From Acidobacteriota bacterium (GTDB lineage Bacteria; Acidobacteriota; Vicinamibacteria; Vicinamibacterales; SCN-69-37), in contig JABMNV010000058.1 of assembly GCA_013203475.1 (NCBI GenBank), forward strand, positions 1 through 54,171: a stretch of DNA of 54,171 bases, written 5' to 3'. Both the position numbers and the translations under genes were made by a program. This document shows, piece by piece, positions 26,457 through 33,984 of the stretch (its first letter is position 1; each line of letters starts with the position of its first letter). Below the pieces are notes generated by a model. It was not told the DNA's origin. It saw only the letters and a program-made list of their open reading frames with translations, and searched no databases.

Positions 26457-27578
26457 ATGACGCCCATGGACGCCACTGAGTTTCCCCTGCTTGAAGGTCT
26501 TCCGCTGCCGCCCCGGAAAGAGATGGAGCGCGCATTCCTGCGCGGCGACGCCTCGTACGACGGGGTCTTCTACACCGGCGTCACGACGACGGGCATCTTC
26601 TGTCGGCCGTCGTGTTCCGCCAGAAAACCGAAGCGTGAGAATGTGGAGTTCTTCGGCACTGTCAAACAGGCCGTCTTCTCCGGGTATCGCGCCTGCCTGC
26701 GGTGCCGGCCCCTGGAGAGTCGCGACGACCATCCGCCGTGGCTGGCAGACTTGATGGCGCGACTCGAGACCGAACCAGGTGAGCGGATTCGTGAGTCTGA
26801 CCTGGTCAAGATGCAGCTCGACCCGGCGAGGGTGCGCCGATACTTCGCCAGTCGATACGGGCTGACCTTTAATGCGTACTGCCGCGCCCGGCGACTGGCC
26901 GTGGCGCTCGATGCCATCAAACACGGTGCGCGAGTCGACGACGCGGTGTTCGATGCGGGGTATGAATCACACTCAGGCTTTCGTGAAGCGTTTGGAAAAG
27001 CCTTTGGTGCGACGCCCGGATCCACGACCCAGCCAGGCGTCATCCATCTGGGGTGGATCGATACGCCACTCGGGCCGATGATTGCCGGGGCCTGTGATGC
27101 CGGTGTCGTCTTGCTCGAGTTCACCGACCGACGCATGCTGGAGGTTCAGTTTGCGGCTGTCCGACGCCGGTTTTCTTCCGGGCTGGTGCCCGCTGATCAT
27201 CAGCACCTCCGCGCGCTCAAGGCAGAACTGGCCGCGTACTTTGAGGGGACGTTGACAGAGTTCGCTGTGCCCGTTGTCGTGCCCGGCACGCCGTTTGAGG
27301 AGCGCGTGTGGGCCGAACTCCTCAAGATTCCCTACGGCGAGACGCGTTCCTACCAAGATGTGGCCGTCGCCCTCGGCAGCAAAGCTGCCGTACGAGCCGT
27401 CGGTCGTGCCAATGGCATGAATCGCATCGCCATCGTCGTGCCGTGTCACCGGGTGGTGAACAAGAGCGGCGAACTGGGCGGATACGGCGGCGGCCTCTGG
27501 CGCAAGCGACGTCTGCTGCATCTGGAAGTCTCGGCCCGACGCCGGAGCAGGTCGGCCAGTACCGCAACCGCGAGATAG
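26457..27578 (+). CDS. ada: Ada-type bifunctional methyl-responsive regulator and alkyltransferase
   Basis: A 373-residue Ada protein. The N-terminal zinc domain has Cys49, Cys53, Cys80 and Cys83 (CRPSC and CLRC), of which the first normally accepts methyl groups from DNA phosphotriesters. An AraC-type helix-turn-helix follows (LARRYFASRYG-like region, then AVFDAGYESHSGFREAFGK). The C-terminal O6-alkylguanine transferase domain has the active-site PCHRVV with Cys330 and an EERVWAELLKIPYGE segment. ATG 26457 or 26463 can serve as start. Likely self-activated by methylated DNA, as in E. coli. Confidence 0.94.
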   Translation: MTPMDATEFPLLEGLPLPPRKEMERAFLRGDASYDGVFYTGVTTTGIFCRPSCSARKPKRENVEFFGTVKQAVFSGYRACLRCRPLESRDDHPPWLADLMARLETEPGERIRESDLVKMQLDPARVRRYFASRYGLTFNAYCRARRLAVALDAIKHGARVDDAVFDAGYESHSGFREAFGKAFGATPGSTTQPGVIHLGWIDTPLGPMIAGACDAGVVLLEFTDRRMLEVQFAAVRRRFSSGLVPADHQHLRALKAELAAYFEGTLTEFAVPVVVPGTPFEERVWAELLKIPYGETRSYQDVAVALGSKAAVRAVGRANGMNRIAIVVPCHRVVNKSGELGGYGGGLWRKRRLLHLEVSARRRSRSASTATAR

Positions 27579-27599
27579 GAACCGGGCTCAAATGCCGGC

Positions 27600-28043
27600 T
27601 TACGGCTCAGCCGTGATCGGGTCAATCGGGTCAAGAAACGTGAAGCGGTGGAAATCTGTGTCGCGGGTGCAGATGCGCCGGATGCCGTGCTCGCGCATCA
27701 GCACCGCCGTGTGCGTGTCGTGCAGGATGTTGCCGGACAGCCCGGGGACCTCCGCGATCACGTCGGCCAGCACGACGGCGTGCCGGTCCGTCGGCACCAG
27801 GATGCTGAAGCCAGGCGCGGCCTGCAGCGCCGCCAGGTAGCGCGCGCCGTCAGCCACCGTCCAGGGATGACGCATCACGCGGGGATGAGTCACCACCCGC
27901 AGGAACTCATAGCAGATCCCCCAGGTGACGTACCAGGCGCCGTTGCGGCGTCGCCATCCTTCCACGAGTGCGCGGCAGCGCGCGTGTTCCTGAGCGCTCT
28001 CATCGGCTGCGTAGACCAGCACGTTGGTGTCGACGACGAACAT
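27600..28043 (-). CDS. PIN-domain toxin (VapC type)
   Basis: A 147-residue PIN-domain ribonuclease. It opens MFVVDTNVLVYAADE with the first catalytic Asp and has the later acidic residues in ICYEFLRVV and LHDTHTAVL and RDTDFHRF. PIN toxins of VapBC systems cleave tRNA or rRNA, but the target here cannot be told. The start overlaps the antitoxin stop by one base within ATGA. A possible antitoxin and operator are upstream, so this is a complete type II toxin-antitoxin locus. Confidence 0.9.
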   Translation of the reverse strand: MFVVDTNVLVYAADESAQEHARCRALVEGWRRRNGAWYVTWGICYEFLRVVTHPRVMRHPWTVADGARYLAALQAAPGFSILVPTDRHAVVLADVIAEVPGLSGNILHDTHTAVLMREHGIRRICTRDTDFHRFTFLDPIDPITAEP

Positions 28044-28270
28044 CAGCGCCCTTCCATGGCTTGATAGAGGGCCTCGCGATCCGCGATGTCCACGAGCGCG
28101 CCACCACTCGTGAACGATGGCAGCGGCGGCAGATCGACCGGATCGGGCTTTGTCTGGAGAAGCCGGCGCAGCGCAATTTCCACCAACTCTGACATCGTGC
28201 GGCCGGTCCGGGCAGACTCGCGCTTGAGGCGGGCCATGACGGTGTCATCGATGGTCAGCGTCGTCTTCAT
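28043..28270 (-). CDS. Ribbon-helix-helix antitoxin (VapB-like)
   Basis: A 75-residue antitoxin starting MKTTLTIDDTVMARLKRESA, a ribbon-helix-helix DNA-binding fold, with RTMSELVEIALRRLL as the second helix. The C-terminal part (LPSFTSGGALVDIADREAL) would wrap the toxin. I prefer the start at 28270 because it begins the fold and sits directly downstream of the operator; the frame extends to 28354 without a matching start. The gene overlaps vapC as ATGA. Confidence 0.88.
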   Translation of the reverse strand: MKTTLTIDDTVMARLKRESARTGRTMSELVEIALRRLLQTKPDPVDLPPLPSFTSGGALVDIADREALYQAMEGR

Positions 28271-28306
28271 ATGGATAAACATATCATCGATATGGTGATC
28301 CATATC
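28269..28306. promoter_or_regulatory. Operator cluster of the toxin-antitoxin locus
   Basis: Three half-sites of catatc/gatatg occur at 28280-28285, 28289-28294 and 28301-28306. The first two are inverted around atc, and the second and third are inverted around gtgatc. A further inverted repeat, atatggat (28269-28276) and atccatat (28298-28305), overlaps them. The site begins at the antitoxin start, as expected for autorepression by a ribbon-helix-helix protein. Confidence 0.65.
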
Positions 28307-28435
28307 AAGCTGATAGGATGAGGCCTTGTGGCTGGCCCATGCTTTCGGACGCACGCTGGTTGACGCGGCGCCGGCGCGTAGGTCGCGGCCGCTGGAGTCC
28401 GCCTCATTCTCCTCATCGGAATCCTGGCGCTACTT

Positions 28436-29029
28436 GTGGTCAGGGGCGGTCTGGACTTGTGGGCGAATCACCGAATCACTGTGGAGGTCGCGCGCCTCGA
28501 GGCACAGTACGGCAGCCTCGCCGAGAGCACGCCGGGTGTACCCCCGGTATCAGAGAGCGACAACCGCGCGCGGGCCGTCCGTGCGGCGGCCGCGCTGACC
28601 GCCTTCGCGCCGAGTCAGAAGCTGTCAGAGGTGCGCAGGGCGCTCGGCCTTCTCGTGAAATTGCCGGCGTCGACTCCAGTGCCGGACGATTTGCGGGCCT
28701 TCGTCGAGGCCAACCGGGACGCGATCTGCCTGGCGGTTTTCGCTTCGCTGCGTCAGGAACCCATCCTGATTGCTCAACTCATCAGAGCCGCGATCGGGAT
28801 ACAGCACTTCGAGGCGGTTCAGCGGTTGGTGACCCAGGCCGAGCCGTCGAAAGCCTCGCTCAAAGAGCTGGCCCGGCGCTTAGTCGAAAGCCGGACGCCG
28901 GAACTGGTGCACACGGGGCTCCTGGGCGAATTGAAGCGCTTCAACGCGGCCTTCCGGCTGTGCGCGCGACCAGGAACGAGCGTCTCCAGTTTGGCGGAGT
29001 CGGCTCTCGAGTGGAACGTGCCGAAGTAG
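28436..29029 (+). CDS. Hypothetical membrane-anchored helical protein, N-terminus doubtful
   Basis: I do not recognise the family. The GTG frame from 28436 encodes 197 residues, mostly helical and Ala/Leu-rich (ARAVRAAAALTAFAPSQKLS, LIRAAIGIQHFEAVQRLV). In the same frame, upstream of 28436, the codons 28397-28435 read VRLILLIGILALL, a transmembrane helix, but no start codon lies in that stretch before the TAG at 28379. A plausible start, ATG 28339 in another frame, reads MLSDARWLTRRRRV and would join it if one base near 28378 were missing. It is either shortened at the start or frameshifted. Confidence 0.6.
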   Translation: MVRGGLDLWANHRITVEVARLEAQYGSLAESTPGVPPVSESDNRARAVRAAAALTAFAPSQKLSEVRRALGLLVKLPASTPVPDDLRAFVEANRDAICLAVFASLRQEPILIAQLIRAAIGIQHFEAVQRLVTQAEPSKASLKELARRLVESRTPELVHTGLLGELKRFNAAFRLCARPGTSVSSLAESALEWNVPK

Positions 29030-29085
29030 CACCGCCGCATTCTTGTCGCCGGGCTTCTTTTCGTGTCCGGCGATAGAATCGGGAC

Positions 29086-29307
29086 GTGGTTTCACGGATC
29101 TTCGTTATCGTGCTGGCGCTGGCGGCAGCCACCTACCGGTTTTCCACCGGAGCTGTACTCGAGGCCATCGGTCTGCTGGGGCTGGCTTCAGGCCTCGCGT
29201 TCCTGCGCGCGGCCGAGAGCCGACCTGCGCTTCGACGATACGCGTACCTGAGCTTCCTCACGACCGCCGTGATTGTCGCTTACGTGATGTATCGCAACTC
29301 GCGCTGA
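29086..29307 (+). CDS. Small hypothetical membrane protein
   Basis: A 73-residue protein with a GTG start at 29086. It has two or three hydrophobic helices (IFVIVLALAAATYRF, AVLEAIGLLGLASGLAFL and YLSFLTTAVIVAYVMY) and a short basic tail. No family is recognised. It precedes the repeat and the riboswitch region on the same strand. Confidence 0.6.
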   Translation: MVSRIFVIVLALAAATYRFSTGAVLEAIGLLGLASGLAFLRAAESRPALRRYAYLSFLTTAVIVAYVMYRNSR

Positions 29308-29309
29308 CC

Positions 29310-29358
29310 TCCACCCCCAGCCCCCAGCACTCAGCACCGAGCACTCAGCCCCCAGTGC
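29310..29358. repeat. Gap repeat, copy A (cagcccccagcactcag type)
   Basis: Intergenic low-complexity stretch of cccagcccccagcactcag-type units. Its complement shares gctgagtgctgggg with 32826-32840 in the opposite orientation. It lies just before the riboswitch promoter. Confidence 0.75.
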
Positions 29359-29369
29359 TAATCTATATA

Positions 29370-29398
29370 TTGACATCCATGGATAATGGTTGTATTCT
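29370..29398 (+). promoter_or_regulatory. Sigma-70-type promoter for the methionine operon
   Basis: TTGACA at 29370-29375 and TATTCT at 29393-29398 are spaced by 17 bp. Transcription would begin near 29405, about 20 bp before the SAM riboswitch. Confidence 0.8.
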
Positions 29399-29423
29399 CC
29401 CTCTGCCTGCACGTGCTGCAGGC

Positions 29424-29523
29424 CTTTATCGCGAGTGGTTGAGGGATCAGGCCCTGTGACACCACAGCAACCAGGCGGCAATCGCCAAGGTGCTAATTCC
29501 TGCCCGAGACCGGGGTAGATAAA
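29424..29523 (+). ncRNA. SAM-I (S-box) riboswitch
   Basis: The sequence fits the SAM-I consensus: tttatcgcgagtggttgagg leads into ggcc and ctgtgac, then accacagcaacc, ccaaggtgctaattcctgcc, and gataaa at 29518-29523 pairing with tttatc at 29425-29430 to close P1. SAM-bound RNA would turn off the downstream genes. I could not resolve the expression platform: a terminator or a blocked ribosome site is expected between 29524 and 29658. Downstream are methionine-pathway genes, which supports the call. Confidence 0.9.
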
Positions 29524-29657
29524 ACGAGGCTGGGCGCATATCCGCGCACAGCGAACACCACTCGTTTCCACGTCGTCTTGTGTCAGTCGCGCTGAAGCAG
29601 TCGCCTGCTGTCGTTCTCCGTCGTTTTTGACGAGGCCGACGCGGGGTAGGGGGATGT

Positions 29658-30926
29658 GTGTCTGTAAGTGTGCCAACTGGCGAGTGCGTGAGAGAGATAC
29701 GAATAGGTCTTCTAGGATTTGGCAGCGTTGGGCAGGCAGTGGCTCGGGCCATCTCATCGTCTGGTGGTCGACTCGCCGAAGCAGGCCTTCGCGCGATGTG
29801 TACCGCAGCGCTGGTGCGTGATGAGGCTGCCCCGCGTGCCAGCACTGGCGTGCCGGTCACGGCGGACCGAGACGTGTGGCGCCGGCAGTCGTATGACGTG
29901 GTCGTTGAGGTGCTTGGCGGCATCGAGCCCGCGCGGACGCTGGTGGCTGCCGCGCTCAGCGCCGGCATTCCCGTGGTCACGGCGAACAAGTCTCTGGTGG
30001 CTGCCCACGGCGTGGAACTGCAGCGCCTGGCCGCATCGCGGGGCACCGCGCTCTATTTCGAAGCCGCCGTGCTGGCAGGAGTCCCGTGCGTGAACACGCT
30101 GGCCCGGCGTCCACTGGCGTCTGGCAGTGGCGCCTGGGCGGGCATCGTCAACGGTACGTCGAACTTCATCCTGACCCAGATGTCTCGCGGTCAGACGCTT
30201 GAGGACGCGCTTGTTGACGCTGTCGCGCGTGGGTATGCCGAACCGACCAGCGGGGCTGACGTGAGTGGCCAGGACGCTGCGGAGAAGCTCACCATCTTGC
30301 TGCAACTCGCCGGTCATCTCGATGTGGCGACGAGCGACCTCACGTACCGCGGCATCGATGCCCTGGAGCCCTGGCACTTTGCCATGGCCCGTCGCCTGGG
30401 CGGCGTCATCAAGCCCGTGGCACTGGCCGACACCGGTGTCGGAGGCGGTGCGTGGGTGGGGCCAGCCTTCGTGCCCGCGTCGCATGCATTCGCACGGATC
30501 GACGGTGTGACCAACGTACTGGCAGTCGGCCGTGGCGACTCGATCGTGTGGTTCTCCGGGCCAGGCGCCGGTCCGGATGTCACGGCGGCCACGGTGCTCG
30601 ACGACGTGGTGGAAGCGGCAGCGGGGCAAGGCCGAGGCGTCATGGCTCCGGTCGCGGCAACGCTGCCCGTAGCGGCACGCCTTCGATCGCCAAAGCCAGG
30701 CACCTGGTTTCTGGCGCTGGAGAATGTTTCTTCATCTGACGGCGAACTTGCCGAGTTTCTTGCCGGCCACCATCTGCCGGCCGTCATGCTCGTGAGCGAG
30801 GGCCACCGACGGGGGGTCATCGCAGCATCGGCGCCCATTGGCCCGCTGCTCGCGACGGTGGACGCCCTCGAGTCCACGGGCGTTCGCGCGGCCTGGTGGC
30901 CGGTACTGGAGGTGGCTCGTGTCTGA
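29658..30926 (+). CDS. hom: Homoserine dehydrogenase
   Basis: Converts aspartate semialdehyde to homoserine. The 422-residue product has the Rossmann motif LLGFGSVGQAVARAI, the VTANKSLVAAHG segment, NGTSNFILTQM and the domain YAEPTSGADVSGQDAAEKL, all conserved in this family. The C-terminal segment (WFLALENVSSSDGELAEF then VALLSE-like turns) looks like a degenerate ACT regulatory domain. GTG 29658 is the annotated start; GTG 29688 (VREIRIGLLGFG) is also possible. The gene is 135 bp after the riboswitch and overlaps the next start by 8 bp. Confidence 0.92.
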   Translation: MSVSVPTGECVREIRIGLLGFGSVGQAVARAISSSGGRLAEAGLRAMCTAALVRDEAAPRASTGVPVTADRDVWRRQSYDVVVEVLGGIEPARTLVAAALSAGIPVVTANKSLVAAHGVELQRLAASRGTALYFEAAVLAGVPCVNTLARRPLASGSGAWAGIVNGTSNFILTQMSRGQTLEDALVDAVARGYAEPTSGADVSGQDAAEKLTILLQLAGHLDVATSDLTYRGIDALEPWHFAMARRLGGVIKPVALADTGVGGGAWVGPAFVPASHAFARIDGVTNVLAVGRGDSIVWFSGPGAGPDVTAATVLDDVVEAAAGQGRGVMAPVAATLPVAARLRSPKPGTWFLALENVSSSDGELAEFLAGHHLPAVMLVSEGHRRGVIAASAPIGPLLATVDALESTGVRAAWWPVLEVARV

Positions 30927-31644
30927 CCTCGCTGTCTTGAAACTCGGTGGATCGATCCTTCGCGACCTGCAGGCGTATGGGCGCGTCGCAGCATTTGTGC
31001 GCGACGAGATCGTCCGCACGCACGCGCACATTGTCGTCGTGGTTTCCGCGGAGTGTGGACACACAGACCGTCTGTGGGCCGAGGTGCTGGCTGTCGCCGA
31101 TGTGGTGGATGACGATGCCAGGGATTTGCTGTGGTCGACGGGAGAGCTGCGGTCCGTGGCGTTGTTGACGACGGCGCTGCGCGCGTGTGGTGTGTCGGCG
31201 ACGGGCCTGAACGCACACGAGACCGGGTTGCGAGTGCAGTCGCGGTCGTCCGCCCACGTGGACGGCTTGGTCCTCAATCCAGTGCCCTTGCGCGCCGCGT
31301 TGGGCCGACACCAGGTGGTTGTCGTTCCCGGCTCTCTCGCCACCTGTCGACAGCAGATCGTGACGCTCGGCCGGGGTGGGTCTGACTGGTCGGCCGTGGC
31401 GCTGGCAGCCAGTCTCGATGCGACCCGGTGTGAACTCATCAAGGACGTCCCCGGTTACTTCACTGACGATCCCCATACCAATCCCGCCGCTGTGTTGATC
31501 GAAGCGATCGGATACGCCGCGGCCCTTGACATGGCCGACGCCGGCTGCCCCCTCGTGCAGCGACAGGCCATTGGACACGCCCTTCGTTTTCACCTGCCGC
31601 TCGTCGTCCGGAGCCTCGACAGCCTCGGCACACGCGTGGCCTAA
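30919..31644 (+). CDS. Short aspartokinase-type amino acid kinase
   Basis: A 241-residue amino-acid-kinase-fold protein. LAVLKLGGSIL, LLWSTGELRSVALLTTALRA and GRGGSDWSAVALAASL match the catalytic domain of aspartate kinase, including the STGE and GRGGSD motifs. The usual C-terminal ACT domains are absent, so feedback by lysine or threonine is unlikely, which fits a SAM-controlled operon. It starts at GTG 30919, overlapping hom by 8 bp, so the pair is coupled. It would make aspartyl phosphate for this branch. Aspartate semialdehyde dehydrogenase must be encoded elsewhere. Confidence 0.82.
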   Translation: MSDLAVLKLGGSILRDLQAYGRVAAFVRDEIVRTHAHIVVVVSAECGHTDRLWAEVLAVADVVDDDARDLLWSTGELRSVALLTTALRACGVSATGLNAHETGLRVQSRSSAHVDGLVLNPVPLRAALGRHQVVVVPGSLATCRQQIVTLGRGGSDWSAVALAASLDATRCELIKDVPGYFTDDPHTNPAAVLIEAIGYAAALDMADAGCPLVQRQAIGHALRFHLPLVVRSLDSLGTRVA

Positions 31645-31670
31645 CCCTTGTAATCATCAGGAGACAGCAG

Positions 31671-32828
31671 ATGGAATTTGGAACACGTACGATTCATGCA
31701 GGACAGCCTTCAGAACCCAACACCGGTGCCGTCGTGGCACCCATTTTTCAGACGACGACCTATCAGCAGATTGCGCCCGGCGAACATCACGGGTTCGATT
31801 ACACGCGCACGTCGAACCCCACTCGGAAGCGACTGGAGACCGTGTTGGCCGATCTCGAAGGTGGCAGGCACTGTGCCGTATTTGGGTCGGGTCTTGCTGC
31901 AGAGAACGCGATCCTCCAGGCGTACCTCAAGCCGGGCGATGTGATCGTGGTGCCCGTGGACGTGTACGGCGGCACGTTCCGGTTGCTTCACAAGGTGTTC
32001 GAGCCCCTCGGAGCCGTAGTCCGTCGAGTGGACTTCAGCGACCTGTCGGCGCTCGAACAGGCGGTGGCCGAGAGGCCGAAGTTGGTCTGGTTGGAGTCGC
32101 CGACCAATCCCCGGCTGTTGGTCTATGACATCGAAGCCGTCACGCGCGTGGCCCACGCGGCTGGGGCCATTGTCGTGGTGGACAACACGTTCGCCACGCC
32201 GTACTTCCAGCAACCACTGGCTCTTGGGGCGGACCTTGTGGTCCAAAGTGTGACCAAGTATCTGGCCGGGCACCTGGACGTCATTCAGGGTGCCGTGATC
32301 GCCAACGACCGAGCCGTATTCGAGCCGGTCGGATTTCTGCAGAATGCGCTGGGTGGGGTCCCGAGTCCATTCGACTGCTGGCTGACGTTGCGGGGCGTCA
32401 AGACCTTGGAACTCCGGATGGAGCGGCACGCACAGAATGCGGCGGCGATTGCGGACGCACTGCAGCGGCACCCAAAGGTCAAGCGGGTGTACTACCCGGG
32501 GCTGCCCAGCCACCCAGGCCATGCTGTGGCCAAGCGCCAGATGACGGGGTTTGGTGGCATGGTGTCCTTCGAACTGGATGGCACGCCCGAGGAGGCCTCA
32601 CAGTTCGTCTCGTCGCTGACTTACTTCGCGTTGGGCGAAAGCCTCGGCGGCGTGCGCTCGCTGGTCTGCCTGCCATGCAAGATGACCCATGCGGCGATTC
32701 CGGCAGAAACCCGTGCCGAGCTTGGCTTGTCAGACACCCTGATCCGACTCTCTCCAGGGATCGAACATCCACGAGACCTGGTCGGTGACCTGGAAGCGAG
32801 TCTCGACCGGGTGGGGGCTCGGGGCTGA
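31671..32828 (+). CDS. Cys/Met-metabolism PLP enzyme (cystathionine gamma-synthase/lyase type)
   Basis: A 385-residue trans-sulfuration family enzyme. The family start TRTIHAGQPSEPNTGAVVAP, the substrate loop YTRTSNPTRKRLE, LVWLESPTNP, the PLP-binding Lys in SVTKYLAGH and the late SLGGVRSLVCLP are all present. Given the SAM riboswitch and homoserine dehydrogenase ahead, cystathionine gamma-synthase or an O-acylhomoserine sulfhydrylase is likelier than a lyase, but sequence alone does not decide. The final codons run into the GC-rich intergenic repeat. It follows the kinase after 26 bp. Confidence 0.88.
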   Translation: MEFGTRTIHAGQPSEPNTGAVVAPIFQTTTYQQIAPGEHHGFDYTRTSNPTRKRLETVLADLEGGRHCAVFGSGLAAENAILQAYLKPGDVIVVPVDVYGGTFRLLHKVFEPLGAVVRRVDFSDLSALEQAVAERPKLVWLESPTNPRLLVYDIEAVTRVAHAAGAIVVVDNTFATPYFQQPLALGADLVVQSVTKYLAGHLDVIQGAVIANDRAVFEPVGFLQNALGGVPSPFDCWLTLRGVKTLELRMERHAQNAAAIADALQRHPKVKRVYYPGLPSHPGHAVAKRQMTGFGGMVSFELDGTPEEASQFVSSLTYFALGESLGGVRSLVCLPCKMTHAAIPAETRAELGLSDTLIRLSPGIEHPRDLVGDLEASLDRVGARG

Positions 32829-32862
32829 GTGCTGGGGCTGGGTGCTGGGTGCTGGAGCCGAC
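32811..32862. repeat. Gap repeat, copy B (inverted relative to copy A)
   Basis: gctgagtgctgggg and nearby ctgggtgctggg units are the complement of the pattern at 29310-29358. It overlaps the last codons and stop of the trans-sulfuration enzyme. Copies A and B therefore bracket the methionine operon as imperfect inverted repeats. Confidence 0.7.
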
Positions 32863-32928
32863 GCCGTGCTGGCGTCCAAAGCGGCAGAGCTTCGCAAGCT
32901 CCTGACGGGGAAGGTACAATAACGACCT

Positions 32929-33453
32929 ATGTTGACTCCCGGCATGTATGCCAAGTTTGAAACCACCCTCGGCAATTTCACCGTCGAACTCTTCACCGAG
33001 AAGGTTCCCGAGACCGTCGCCGTCTTTGCCGGCCTGGTCCAGGGCAAGAAAACGTGGAAACACCCCAAGACGGGAGAGACCCACACCGACACGCCCTACT
33101 ATGACGGCATCATCTTCCACCGCGTGATCGAAGGCTTCATGATCCAGGGTGGCGACCCGCTCGGTCTGGGCCACGGCGGCCCTGGCTTCCAGTTCGGAGA
33201 TGAGTTTCATCCCGACCTGCGACATGACCAGGCGGGCATCCTCTCAATGGCCAACGCGGGGCCGAACACCAACGGAAGCCAGTTTTTCATCACACTCGCC
33301 GCCACGCCGCACCTCGACCGTCGTCACTCTGTGTTCGGCAAGGTGGTGGAGGGGCTCGACGTCATTCACGCGATCGGCCGCGTGGAGACCGACGGTCAAG
33401 ACCGGCCCAAGACGCCGATCGTGATGACCAAGGTCACGGTTGATCGAGTCTAG
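32929..33453 (+). CDS. Peptidyl-prolyl cis-trans isomerase (cyclophilin)
   Basis: A 174-residue cytoplasmic cyclophilin with no signal peptide. Typical segments are [64 protein letters not shown] and [18 protein letters not shown]. Active-site Arg and Phe/Gln residues (FHRV and FMIQGGD) are present. It assists folding at proline bonds. A strong terminator follows, so it ends a transcript of its own or of the preceding operon. Confidence 0.95.
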   Translation: MLTPGMYAKFETTLGNFTVELFTEKVPETVAVFAGLVQGKKTWKHPKTGETHTDTPYYDGIIFHRVIEGFMIQGGDPLGLGHGGPGFQFGDEFHPDLRHDQAGILSMANAGPNTNGSQFFITLAATPHLDRRHSVFGKVVEGLDVIHAIGRVETDGQDRPKTPIVMTKVTVDRV

Positions 33454-33485
33454 GAGCGCGCTTTACGAGCTTCACCGGCTTCACA

Positions 33486-33517
33486 AGGGCGGACCCCAGG
33501 GTCCGCCCTCTTTTTTA
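33486..33517 (+). terminator. Rho-independent terminator after the cyclophilin gene
   Basis: A perfect 10-bp stem (agggcggacc / ggtccgccct, 33486-33495 and 33500-33509) with loop ccag is followed by c and seven-base T-rich tail. It separates the cyclophilin from the BlaI promoter. Confidence 0.93.
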
Positions 33518-33520
33518 GGC

Positions 33521-33567
33521 ACATCTACGAAGTTTTTCTTTGACATCTACGAACAAGTTCGTATGAT
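33521..33567 (+). promoter_or_regulatory. BlaI-type operator and promoter
   Basis: TTGACA (33540-33545) and TATGAT (33562-33567) are spaced 16 bp. Between them lies a perfect inverted repeat, tacgaac-aa-gttcgta (33548-33563), so BlaI would block polymerase. A second acatctacgaa copy is at 33521-33531, 22 bp before its twin at 33543-33553, about two helical turns away. Only six bases separate the -10 box from the ATG. Confidence 0.8.
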
Positions 33568-33573
33568 GTTTGT

Positions 33574-33984
33574 ATGGTTCAAATCAAGGCCCGACCGACT
33601 GACGCCGAGCTGGCCATCCTGCAGGTGTTGTGGAACCGCGGCCCCTCTACCGTGCGCCACGTGTTCGAGGCGCTGGCTGACGAGCGGGAGACCGGCTACA
33701 CCACCACGCTAAAACTGATGCAGATCATGGCCGACAAGGGCCTGGTCACGCGTGATGAGTCTGCCCGCACTCACATCTACACGGCCCACGCCTCGCGCGA
33801 CCTGACGCAGCGGCGTCTGGTCACCGACTTGCTCAACCGAGCGTTTGGAGGCTCAGCCGCGGCGCTCGTCATGCAGGCGCTCAGCACTCACCCTTTGTCC
33901 GCCGAAGAACTTCGCGACATCGAACAGTTGATCGCCGACTACAAGAAGGAGCTCGAGGCGAGCACCGGGAGGCTGCAGTCATGA
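33574..33984 (+). CDS. BlaI/MecI-type transcriptional repressor
   Basis: A 136-residue winged-helix repressor starting MVQIKARPTDAELAILQVLW. VRHVFEALADERETGYTTTLKLMQIM is the recognition region, and the C-terminal helices ending in LRDIEQLIADYKKELE form the dimer. Its own promoter carries a fitting operator, so it is self-repressed until cleaved by the partner peptidase. The -10 box is so close that transcription should start at or next to the ATG, so the mRNA is probably leaderless. The partner M56 gene overlaps the stop by 4 bp but is broken. Confidence 0.93.
   Translation: MVQIKARPTDAELAILQVLWNRGPSTVRHVFEALADERETGYTTTLKLMQIMADKGLVTRDESARTHIYTAHASRDLTQRRLVTDLLNRAFGGSAAALVMQALSTHPLSAEELRDIEQLIADYKKELEASTGRLQS

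Noticed and set aside
28318-29076. A 252-codon frame over the 28436 gene
   Set aside because: Arg-rich alternate frame; only its first few codons are of interest as a possible displaced N-terminus.
29524-29657. A clear terminator or anti-terminator for the SAM-I switch
   Set aside because: Several GC-rich stems can be drawn but none has a convincing T-run or anti-sequester pairing, so the mode of control is left open.
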